From the NCBI RefSeq assembly GCF_907164915.1, contig NC_061870.1:913501-977500 (forward strand): a stretch of DNA of 64,000 nt, read 5' to 3'. Made by a program: the position numbers and the translations under genes. Positions 1 through 11,566 of the stretch are shown piece by piece. The notes beneath the pieces are model-generated. The model saw nothing but the letters and a program-made list of their open reading frames with translations, had not been told where the DNA came from and did no database searches. Position 1 is the stretch's first letter. Every line of letters starts with the position of its first letter. The stretch comes from Impatiens glandulifera (lineage: Eukaryota; Streptophyta; Magnoliopsida; Ericales; Balsaminaceae).

Positions 1-73
1 TAGAGTTAATACAGTAATAAAAAAAACCTTCTTTAACCTACTTTCTTTACTTAAGAAGACTCCTTCCTTAACT
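1..73. other. Window-edge sequence, nothing recognised
   Basis: Short AT-rich edge sequence with CTT-rich stretches before the foldback begins. No gene or repeat is recognised in it. Confidence 0.4.
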
Positions 74-503
74 TAAGGGACTATTCCTCTAAGGGCTGTA
101 AGCTTCATTTGAGAAGTGCGCCTTGGTTTAGAATTCAAGAACGGAACTTCGCCGATTGTACAAAAAATATCGAATCTTCTTTTTACCCCCTCCAATTCCG
201 GTCAATATCATTAAACCTCAATAAATTGTACATGACATTTGCCTATAAATAGTATGATCCTCCCATCCAATTGCAATTATGTATTTGTAAGAACCATAAT
301 CGTTTATCTTCAATTAATTAATTATTATTGTCAACTCTACGGAGTTGCGACTATGTATTTGTACGACTCTCCCCATCTTGGTGTAGGCTCGTTTGAAGCC
401 TTGTCCTATCCAGTCACGTGTACGTGCACATTGAAAGCGTCGCCGCACTCAGTCGCGTGTATGGGAATGTTTGAACCCTCACCCTCATTCGGTAAAAATC
501 ACC

Positions 504-707
504 CTAACCAGTAGAGTAACCAGTATAAGGATCAGGTAAACTAATGATTACTCCACATTCTTGATCATCTTGGACAACAAATTCATGGTCTAAATCCAAG
601 ATGAGTTTGTTGTTCCAGTCGATTACATCATTGCGAATGTCCGGATCAGGCAATGGTATATCGCAAGACAACTCATTTATGTTTGCGCAAGAACAAGACG
701 AATACAA
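504..707 (-). pseudogene. Unidentified protein tail, left foldback arm
   Basis: A 67-codon open frame on the minus strand of the left arm. Its peptide is acidic, with DIRNDVIDWNN near the middle, and it ends in GYSTG and a stop. The right arm (about 727-927, plus strand) encodes a close relative of the same peptide, ending in the same GYSTG-stop. That conservation in two diverged copies suggests a real protein C-terminus rather than a chance frame. I do not recognise the family. The segment is probably the end of a longer gene captured in the foldback. Confidence 0.35.
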
Positions 708-726
708 TTGTCAAGAAATGGTTTTG

Positions 727-927
727 GGAGAACATAAATGGTTTGTATTGCGATATATCATTTCTTGATTCGGACATTCACAATGATGTAATCAATTGGA
801 ACAACAATAACTCATCTTGGATTTAGATCATATTGGATTTAGTTCGTGAATTTGTTGACCAAGAAGATCAAGAAGGTAGAGTAATAATTAGTTTACCTGA
901 ACCTTATTCCGGTTACTCCACTGGCTA
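727..927 (+). pseudogene. Unidentified protein tail, right foldback arm
   Basis: Mirror copy of the 504-707 minus-strand peptide. Reading from GAGAACATAAATGG, the frame gives DIHNDVINWNN, one in-frame TAG near 818, then VIISLPEPYSGYSTG and a stop. It is a few residues longer than the left-arm copy in the middle, around NNNNSSW. Both copies point outward from the centre of the palindrome. The function is unknown. Confidence 0.35.
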
Positions 928-3900
928 GGGTGATTTGGACAACATTCCAAACGCCAAAAACGATGTTGTCGAGGATGAAGGTTTGGGTTCGAACGAGTCC
1001 ATACCCACGACTAAGTGGGGCAACAGTTTTAATGAGCATGTACACAACTAAGTGGGGCGAGGGTTCGAACAAGGCTATACTTGGATGGGTTGAATCGTAT
1101 GAATACATAATCGCAACTAGGTGGGGAAACGATGATAATTATATAACTGGAGATAACGATTAAGGTTCTTACAAATACACAATTGCAACGGGATGAGACG
1201 ATGATACTAATTACGTAATTGGAGATAAATGGAGATAACTGTATCACAAACTTATTCTATTCTTGAGTTACAAGAATGGTCTAATTAACTTTTGTAGGCA
1301 TATGTCAAGGTATAACTTCTTGAGGTTTAATGCACATGACCGGAATTGGAAAGGTAAATATAAGAACAATACATATTTTTGGTACAATCATCGCCCTTAG
1401 GCATAAATGTAATGTAATGCCGTGAATTCTTAAAACCGAATAGTCCTTTAATTAACATCCCTCGGTCCAGCCAACAACATCCCTCGGTCCAGACTTAGCC
1501 AGCCAACAAATTCCCTCGGTCTGACTTAGCCAGCCAACAACTTCTATCGGTCAGACTTAGCCAACCAATAACTTCCCTCTGTCCAGACTTACCCAGCCAA
1601 CAAATTCCCTCGATCTGACTTAGCCAGCCAACAAATTCCCTTGGTCTAACTTAGTCAGTCAACAACTTCCATCGGTCCAGACTTAGCTAGCCAACAACTT
1701 CCCTCCGTCTAACTTAGCCAGCCAACAACTTCCCTCGGTCAAAACTTAGCCAACCAACAACTTCACTCGGTCCAGACTTAGACAACCAACAACTTCCCTC
1801 GGTCAGACTTAGCCAACCAACAACTTCCCTCGAACCTGACTTAGCCAGCCAATAACTTCTCTCGGTCAAGACATAGCCAGTCAACAACTTCCCTCGGTCC
1901 ATACTTAGCCAGCCAACAACTTCCCCTGGTCCAGACTTAGCCAGCCAATAACTTTCCTCGGTCTGACTTAGCCAGCCAACAACTTCACTTGCTCCACACT
2001 TATCCAGCCAACAACTTCCCTCGGTCTAACTTAGCCAGACAATAACTTCTCTCGGTCTAACTTAGCCAACCAACAACTTCCCTCGGTCCAAACTTAGCTA
2101 GCCAACAACATCCCTCGGTTCAGATTTAGCTATCCAACAGATTCCCTCGGTCTGACTTAGCCAGCCAACTACTTCTATCGGTCTGACTTAGCCAGCCAAA
2201 AACTTCCCTCGGTCCAGACTTAGCCATCCAACAAATTCCCTCGATCTGACTTAGTCAGCCAACAAATTCCCTCGGTCTCTTAGTTAGTCAACAACTTCCC
2301 TCGGTCTACACTTAGCTAGCCAACAACTTCCCTCAGTCTGACTTAGCAAACCAACAACTTCCCTCGGTCTAGACTTAGCCAGCCAACAACATCACTCGGT
2401 CCAGACTTAGACAACCAATAACTTTCCTCGGTCAGACTTAGCCAACCAACAACTTCCCACGGACCTGACTTAGCCAGCCAATAAGTTTTCTCGGTCAAGA
2501 CATAGCCAATCAACAACTTCCCTCGGACCATACTTAACCAGCCAACAATTTCCCTCGGTCTGACTTAGCCAGCCAACAACTTCCCCTGGTCCAGACTTAG
2601 CCAGCCAATAACTTTCCTCGGCCTGACTTAGCCAGCCAACAACTTCACTTGCTCCAGACTTATCCAGCCAACAACTTCCCTCGGTCAGACTTAGACAGAC
2701 AATAACTTCTCTCGGTCTAACTTAGCCAACCAACAACTTCCCTCGGTCCAAACTTAGCCAGCCAACTACATCCCTCAGTTCAGATTTAGCCAGCCAACAA
2801 ATTCGCTCGGTCTGACTTAGCCAGCCAACTACTTCTATCGGTCTGACTTAGCCAGCCAAAAAGTTCCCTCGGTCCAGACTTAGCCATCCAACAAATTCCC
2901 TCGATCTAACTTAGCCAGCCAACAAATTCCCTCGGTCTCTTAGTTAGTCAACAACTTCCCTCGGTCTACACTTAGCTAGCCAACAACTTCCCTCAGTCTG
3001 ACATAGCAAACCAACAACTTCCCTCGGTCTAGACTTAGCCATCCAACAACTTCACTCGGTACAGACTTAGACAACCAACAACTTCCCTCGGTCAAACTTA
3101 GCCAGCCAACAACTTCCCTCGAACTTGACTTAGCCAACCAATAACTTCTCTCGGTCCAGACATAGCCAATCAAAAACTTCCCTCGGTCCAGACTTAGCCA
3201 ACCAATAACTTCTCTTGGTCTAGACATATCCAGTCAACAACTTCCCTCGGTCTAGACTTATCCAGCTAACAACTTCCCTTGGTCTGACTTAGCCAGCCAA
3301 CAACTTCCCTCAGTCCAAACTTAGTCAGCCAATAACTTTCGTCGTTGTGACATAGCCAGCCAACAACTTCACTCGGTCCAGACTTATCCAGCCAACAACA
3401 TCCCTCGGTCTGATTTAGCCATCCAACAACTTCTTTCAGTCAGACTTAGCCAACCAAAAACTTCCCTCGGTCCAGACTTACCCAGCCAACAAATTCCCTC
3501 GATCTGACTTAGCCAGCCAACAAATTCCCTTGGTCTAACTTAGTCAGTCAACAACTTCCATCGGTCCAGACTTAGCTAGCCAACAACTTCCCTCCGTCTG
3601 ACTTAGCCAGTCAACAACTTCCCTCGGTCTAAACTTAGCCAACCAACAACTTCCCTCGGTCAGACTTAGCCAACTAACAATTTCCGTCAGACCTGAGTTA
3701 GCCAGCAATAACTTCTCAAGGTCAAGACATAGCCAGTCAACAACTTCCCTCGGTCCATTCTTATCCAGCCAACAATTTCCCTCGGTCTGACTTATCCAGC
3801 CAACAACTTCCCCTGGTCCAGACTTAGCCAGCCAATAACTTTCCTCGGTCTGACTTAGCCAGCCAACAACTTCACTTGCTCCAGACTTATCCAGCCAACA

Positions 3901-6900
3901 ACTTCCCTCGGTCTGACTTAGCCAGACAATAACTTCTCTCGGTCTAACTTAGCCAACCAACAACTTCCCTCGGTCCAAACTTAGCCAGCCAACAACATCC
4001 CTCGGTTCAGATTTAGCCAGCCAACAAATTCCCTCGGTCTGACTTAGCCAGCCAACTACTTCTATCGGTCTGACTTAGCCAGCCAAAAACTTCCCTCGGT
4101 CCAGACTTAGCCATCCAACAAATTCCCTCGATCTGACTTAGCCAGCCAACAAATTCCCTCGGTCTCTTAGTTAGTCAACAACTTCTCTCAGTCTACACTT
4201 AGCTAGCCAACAATTTCCCTCAATCTGACTTAGCAAACCAACAACTTCCCTCGGTCTAGACTTAGCCAGCCAAAAACTTCACTCGGTACAGACTTAGACA
4301 ACCAACAACTTCCCTCGGTTAAACTTAGCCAGCCAACAACTTCCCTCGAACTTGACTTAGCCAGCCAATAACTTCTCTCGGTCCAGACATAGCCAATCAA
4401 AAATTTCCCTCGGTCCAGACTTAGCCAACAATTAACTTCTCTTGGTCCAGACATATTCAGTCAACAACTTCCCTCGGTCTAGACTTATCCAGCTAACAAC
4501 TTCCCTTGGTCTGACTTAGCCAGCCAACAACTTCCCTCGGTCCAAACTTAGCCAGCCAATAACTTTCCTCTTTCTGACTTAGCCAGCCAACAACTTCACT
4601 CGGTCCAGACTTAGCCAGCCAACAACATCCCTCGGTCTGATTTAGCCATCCAACAACTTCTTTCGGTTAGACTTAGCCAACCGAAAACTTCCCTCGGTCC
4701 AGACTTACCCAGCCACCAAATTCCCTCGATCTGACTTAGCCAGCCAACAAATTCCCTTGGTCTAACTTAGTCAGTCAACAACTTCCATCGGTCCAGACTT
4801 AGCTAGCCAACAACTTCCCTCCGTCTAACTTAGCCAGCCAACAACTTCCCTCGGTCCAAACTTAACCAACCAACAACTTCACTCGGTCCAGACTTAGACA
4901 ACCAACAACTTCCCTAGGTCAGACTTAGCCAACCAACCACTTCCCTCGGACCTGACTTAACCAGCCAATAACTTCTCTCGGTCAAGACATAGCCAGTAAA
5001 AAACTTCCCTCGGTCCATACTTATCTAGCCAACAATTTCCCTCGGTCTGACTTAGCCAGCCAACAACTTCCCCTGGTCCAGACTTAGCCAGCCAATAACT
5101 TTCCTCGGTCTGACTTAGCCAGCCAACAACATCACTTGCTCTAGACTTATCCAGCAAACAACTTCCCTCAGTCTGACTTAGCCAGACAATAACTTCTCTC
5201 GGTCTAACTTAGCCAACCAACAACTTCCCTCGGTCCAAACTTAGCCAGCCAACAACATCCCTCGGTTCAGATTTAACCAGCCAACAAATTCCCTCGGTCT
5301 GACTTAGCCAGCCAACTACTTCTATCGGTCTGACTTAGCCAGCCAAAAACTTCCCTCGGTCCAGACTTAGCCATCCAACAAATTCCCTCGATCTGACTTA
5401 GCCAGCCAACAAATTCCCTCGGTCTCTTAGTTAGTCAACAACTTCCCTCGGTCTACACTTAGCTAGCCAACAACTTCCCTCAGTCTGACTTAGCAAACCA
5501 ACAACTTCCCTCGGTGTAGACTTAGCTAGCCAACAACATCACTCGGTACAGACTTAGACAACCAACAACTTCCCTCGGTCAAACTTAGCCAGCCAACAAC
5601 TTTCCTCAGACTTGACTTAGCCAGCCAATAACTTCTCTCGGTCCAGACATAGCCAATCAAAAACTTCCCTCGGTCCAGACTTAGCCAACCAATAACTTCT
5701 CTTGGTCCAGACATATCCAGTCAACAACTTCCCTCGGTCTAGACTTATCCAGCTAACAACTTCCCTTGGTCTGACATAGCCAGCCAACAACTTCCCTCGG
5801 TCCAAACTTAGCCAGCCAATAACTTTCCTCTTTCTGACTTAGCCAGCCAACAACTTCATTCGGTCCAGACTTAGCCAGCCAACAACATCCCTCGGTCTGA
5901 TTTAGCCATCCAACAACTTCTTTCGGTTAGACTTAGCCAACCGAAAACTTCCCTCGGTCCAGACTTACCCAGCCACCAAATTCCCTCGATCTGACTTAGC
6001 CAGCCAACAAATTCCCTTGGTCTAACTTAGTCAGTCAACAACTTCCATCGGTCCAGACTTAGCTAGCCAACAACTTCCCTCCGTCTAACTTAGCCAGGCA
6101 ACAACTTCCCTCGGTCCAAACTTAACCAACCAAAAACTTCACTCGGTCCAGACTTAGACAACCAACAACTTCCCTAGGTCAGACTTAGCCAACCAACCAC
6201 TTCCCTCGGACCTGACTTAGCCAACCAATAACTTCTCTCGGTCAAGACATAGCCAGTAAAAAACTTCCCTCGGTCCATACTTATCTAGCCAACAACTTCC
6301 CCTGGTCCAGACTTAGCCAGCCAATAACTTTCCTCGGTCTGACTTAGCCTGCCAACAACATCACTTGCTCTAGACTTATCCAGCAAACAACTTCCCTCAG
6401 TCTGACTTAGCCAGACAATAACTTCTCTCGGTCTAACTTAGCCAACCAACAACTTCCCTCGGTCCAAACTTAGCCAGCCAACAACATCCCTCGGTTCAGA
6501 TTTAACCAGCCAACAAATTCCCTCGGTCTGACTTAGCCAGCCAACTACTTCTATCGGTCTGACTTAGCCAGCCAAAAACTTCCCTCGGTCCAGACTTAGC
6601 CATCCAACAAATTCCCTCGATCTGACTTAGCCAGCCAACAAATTCCCTCGGTCTCTTAGTTAGTCAACAACTTCCCTCGGTCTACACTTAGCTAGCCAAC
6701 AACTTCCCTCTGTCTGACTTAGCAAACCAACAACTTCCCTCGGTGTAGACTTAGCTAGCCAACAACATCACTCGGTACAAACTTAGACAACCAACAACTT
6801 CCCTCGGTCAAACTTACCCAGCTAACAACTTTCCTCAGACTTGACTTAGCCAGCCAATAACTTCTCTCGGTCCAGACATAGCCAATCAAAAACTTCCCTC

Positions 6901-7260
6901 GGTCCAGACTTAGCCAACCAATAACTTCTCTTGGTCCAGACATATCCAGTCAACAACTTCCCTCGGTCTAGACTTATCCAGCTAACAACTTCCCTTGGTC
7001 TGACTTAGCCAGCCAACAACTTCCCTCGGTCCAAACTTAGCCAGCCAATAACTTTCCTCGTTCTGACTTAGCCAGCCAACAACTTCACTCGGTACATACT
7101 TAGACAGCCAACAACATCCCTCGGTCTGATTTAGCCATCCAACAACTTCTTTCGGTCTAACTTAGCTAGCCAACAACATCCCTCGGTCCAGACTTAGACA
7201 ACCAACAAATTCCCTCGGTCTGACTTAGCTAGCCAACAACTTCCCTCGGTCTAGACTTAG

Positions 7261-9778
7261 CCAGCCAACAAATTCTTTCAGTCTAATTTAGTCAGTCAAC
7301 AACTTCTCTCGGTCCAGACTTAGCTAACCAAAACTTCCCTCGGTCTGACTTAGCCAGCCAATTACTTCCATCGGTCTAGACTTAACTATCCAACAACTTC
7401 ACTCGGTCCAGACATAGACAACCAACAACTCCCCTCGGTCCAGACTTAGCCAACCAACAACTTCTCTTGGTCTAACTTAGCAAGCCAACAACATCCCTCG
7501 GTCTAGACTTAGCTAGCCAACAAATTCTCTCGGTCTGACTTAGACAACCAAAAACTTCTCTCGGTCTGACTTATCCAGCCAAAAACATCACTCGGTCTAG
7601 ACTTAACCAGCCAACAAATTCCATCGGTTTGACTTAGCTAGCCAACAACTTCCCTCGGTCTAGACTTAGCCAATCAACAACTTCCCTCGGTCTGACTTAG
7701 GCAGTCAACAACTTCCCTCGATCTAACTTAGACAGCCAACAATTTCCCTCGGTTTAACTTATCCAGCCAACAACTTCACTCGGTCTAGACTTAGCCAGCC
7801 AACAACTTCCCTCGGTCCAAACTTAGCCAGCCAATAACTTTCCTCTTTCTAACTTAGCCAGCCAACAACTTCACTCGGTCCAGACTTAGCCAGCCAACAA
7901 CATCCCTCGGTCTGATTTAGCCTTCCAACAACTTCTTTCGGTTAGACTTAGCCAACCGAAAACTTCCCTCGGTCCAGACTTACCCAACCACCAAATTCCC
8001 TCGATTTGACTTAGCCAGCCAACAAATTCCCTTGGTCTAACTTAGTCAGTCAACAACTTCCATCGGTCCAGACTTAGCTAGCCAACAACTACCCTCCGTC
8101 TAACTTAGCCAGCCAACAACTTCCCTCGGTCCAAACTTAACCAACCAACAACTTCACTCGGTCCAGACTTAGACAACCAACAACTTCCCTAGGTCAGACT
8201 TAGCCAACCAACCACTTCCCTCGGACCTGACTTAGCCAGCTAATAACTTCTCTCTGTCAAGACATAGCCAGTCAACAACTTCCCTCGGTCCATACTTATC
8301 CAGCCAACAATTTCCCTCGGTCTGACTTAGCCAGCCAACAACTTCCCCTGGTCCAGACATAGCCAGCCAATAACTTTCCTCGGTCTGACTTAGCCAGCCA
8401 ACAACTTCACTTGCTCTATACTTATCCAGCAAACAACTTCCTTCAGTCTGACTTAGCCAGACAATAACTTCTCTCGGTCTAACTTAGCCAACCAACAACT
8501 TCCCTCGGTCCAAACTTAGCCAGCCAACAAATTCTTTCAGTCTAATTTAGTCAGTCAACAACTTCTCTCGGTCCAGACTTAGCTAACCAAAACTTCCCTC
8601 GGTCTGACTTAGCCAGCCAATTACTTCCATCGGTCTAGACTTAACTATCCAACAACTTCACTCGGTCCAGACATAGACAACCAACAACTCCCCTCGGTCC
8701 AGACTTAGCCAACCAACAACTTCTCTTGGTCTAACTTAGCAAGCCAACAACATCCCTCGGTCTAGACTTAGCTAGCCAACAAATTCTCTCGGTCTGACTT
8801 AGACAACCAAAAACTTCTCTCGGTCTGACTTATCCAGCCAAAAACATCACTCGGTCTAGACTTAACCAGCCAACAAATTCCATCGGTTTGACTTAGCTAG
8901 CCAACAACTTCCCTCGGTCTAGACTTAGCCAATCAACAACTTCCCTCGGTCTGACTTAGGCAGTCAACAACTTCCCTCGATCTAACTTAGACAGCCAACA
9001 ATTTCCCTCGGTTTAACTTATCCAGCCAACAACTTCACTCGGTCTAGACTTAGCCAGCCAACAACTTCCCTCGGTCCAAACTTAGCCAGCCAATAACTTT
9101 CCTCTTTCTAACTTAGCCAGCCAACAACTTCACTCGGTCCAGACTTAGCCAGCCAACAACATCCCTCGGTCTGATTTAGCCTTCCAACAACTTCTTTCGG
9201 TTAGACTTAGCCAACCGAAAACTTCCCTCGGTCCAGACTTACCCAACCACCAAATTCCCTCGATTTGACTTAGCCAGCCAACAAATTCCCTTGGTCTAAC
9301 TTAGTCAGTCAACAACTTCCATCGGTCCAGACTTAGCTAGCCAACAACTACCCTCCGTCTAACTTAGCCAGCCAACAACTTCCCTCGGTCCAAACTTAAC
9401 CAACCAACAACTTCACTCGGTCCAGACTTAGACAACCAACAACTTCCCTAGGTCAGACTTAGCCAACCAACCACTTCCCTCGGACCTGACTTAGCCAGCT
9501 AATAACTTCTCTCTGTCAAGACATAGCCAGTCAACAACTTCCCTCGGTCCATACTTATCCAGCCAACAATTTCCCTCGGTCTGACTTAGCCAGCCAACAA
9601 CTTCCCCTGGTCCAGACTTAGCCAGCCAATAACTTTCCTCGGTCTGACTTAGCCAGCCAACAACTTCACTTGCTCTATACTTATCCAGCAAACAACTTCC
9701 TTCAGTCTGACTTAGCCAGACAATAACTTCTCTCGGTCTAACTTAGCCAACCAACAACTTCCCTCGGTCCAAACTTAG
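7261..9778. repeat. Tandem 1259 bp higher-order duplication in the satellite
   Basis: The sequence at 7261-8519 recurs at 8520-9778, nearly base for base. Rare variants recur at the same offset, such as AAATTCTTTCAGTC (7270 and 8529) and the CCTCTTTCTAACTTAG junction (7844 and 9103). One visible difference is GACATAGCC against GACTTAGCC in the CCCCTGGTC monomers near 8355 and 9614. The unit is about 40 monomers. This is a recent unequal exchange or segmental duplication inside block A. Confidence 0.9.
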
Positions 9779-10620
9779 CCAGCCAACAACATCCCTCGGT
9801 TCAGATTTAACCATCCAACAATTTCCCTCGGTCTGACTTAGCCAGCCAACTACTTCTATCGGTCTGACTTAGCCAGCCAAAAACTTCCCTCGGTCCAGAC
9901 TTAGCCATCCAACAAATTCCCTCGATCTGACTTAGCCAGCCAACAAATTCCCTCGGTCTCTTAGTTAGTCAACAACTTCCCTCGGTCTACACTTAGCTAG
10001 CCAACAACTTCCCTCAGTCTGACTTAGCAAACCAACAACTTCCCTCGGTGTAGACTTAACTAGCCAACAACATCACTCGGTACAGACTTAGACAACCAAC
10101 AACTTCCCTCGGTCAAACTTAGCCAGCCAACAACTTTCCTCAGACTTGACTTAGCCAGCCAATAACTTCTCTCGGTCCAGACATAGCCAATCAAAAACTT
10201 CCCTCGGTCCAGACTTAGCCAACCAATAACTTCTCTTGGTCCAGACATATCCAGTCAACAACTTCCCTCGGTCTAGACTTATCCAGCTAACAACTTCCCT
10301 TGGTCTGACTTAGCCAGCCAACAACTTCCCTCGGTCCAAACTTAGCCAGCCAATAACTTTCCTCGTTCTGACTTAGCCAGCCAACAACTTCACTCGGTAC
10401 ATACTTAGACAGCCAACAACATCCCTCGGTCTAATTTAGCCATCCAACAACTTCTTTCGGTCTAACTTAGCTAGCCAACAACATCCCTCGGTCTAGACTT
10501 AGACAGCCAACAAATTCCCTCGGTCTGACTTAGCTAGCCAAAACTTCCCTCGGTCTGACTTAGCCAGCCAATTACTTCCCTCGGTCTAGACTTAACTATC
10601 CAACAACTTCACTCGGTCCA

Positions 10621-11566
10621 GACTTAGACAACCAACAACTCGCCTCGGTCCAGACTCAGCCAACCAACAACTTCTCTTGGTCTAACTTAGCAAGCCAACA
10701 ACATCCCTCAGTCTAGACTTAGCTAGCCAACAAACTCTCTCGGTCTGACTTAGACAGCCAAAAACTTCTCTCGGTCTGACTTATCCAGCAAAAAACATCA
10801 CTCGGTCTAGACTTAACCAGCCAACAAATTCCATCGGTTTGACTTAGCTAGCCAACAACTTCCCTCGGTCTAGACTTAGCCAATCAACAACTTCCCTCGG
10901 TCTGACTTAGGCAGTCAACAACTTCCCTCGGTCTAACTTAGACAGCCAACAATTTCCCTCGGTTTAACTTATCCAGCCAACAACTTCACTCGGTCTAGAC
11001 TTAGCCAGCCAACAACATCCCTCGGTCCAGACTTAGCCAGCCATCAACTTCCCTCGGTCTAGACATAGCCAGCTAACAACTTCCCTCGGTCCAGACTTAG
11101 ACAACCAACAACTCGCCTCGGTCCAGACTCAGCCAACCAACAACTTCTCTTAGTCTAACTTAGCAAGCCAACAACATCCCTCGGTCTAGACTTAGCTAGC
11201 TAACAAATTCTCTCGGTCTGACTTAGACAGCAAAAAACTTCTCTCGGTCTGACTTATCCAGCAAAAAACATCACTCGGTCTAGACTTAACCAGCCAACAA
11301 ATTCCATCGGTTTGACTTAGCTAGCCAACATCTTCCCTCGGTCTAGACTTAGCCAATCAACAACTTCCCTCGGTCTGACTTAGGCAGTCAACAACTTCCC
11401 TCGGTCTAACTTAGACAGCCAACAATTTCCCTCGGTTTAACTTATCCAGCCAACAACTTCACTCGGTCTAGACTTAGCCAGCCAACAACATCCCTCGGTC
11501 CAGACTTAGCCAGCCATCAACTTCCCTCGGTCTAGACATAGCCAGCTAACAACTTCCCTCTGTCCA
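10621..11566. repeat. Tandem 473 bp higher-order duplication in the satellite
   Basis: A block starting GACTTAGACAACCAACAACT at 10621 recurs from 11094, with the same series of monomer variants (ACTCGCCTCGG, then AGCAAGCCAACAACATCC, then the AAAAACATCACTCGG form). The period is 473 bp, about 15 monomers. Confidence 0.8.

Larger units (their letters stand above)
74..1450. repeat. Long imperfect foldback (inverted repeat)
   Basis: The left arm (about 74-695) is the reverse complement of the right arm (about 722-1450), with a loop of only about 30 bases. Matching blocks occur in mirrored order: GGACTATTC at 79-88 with the segment near 1431-1440; CCAATTCCGGTCA near 190 with the complement near 1340; TGTATTTGTAAGAACC near 283 with the complement near 1165; GTAAACTAAT near 536 with the complement near 888. 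The arms differ by many substitutions and indels, by eye about 75-80% identical, so this is an old palindrome. It ends where the satellite begins. It could be a foldback transposon, a Mutator-like element with very long inverted ends, or two inverted copies of one sequence. No transposase is recognisable. Confidence 0.8.

Noticed and set aside
1714..10248. Series of minus-strand open frames of 60-83 codons with WLSLDRGKLL-type repeats
   Set aside because: They come from the 31-32 bp satellite, whose length shifts the frame from monomer to monomer. They have no consistent start, and they recur with the satellite period.
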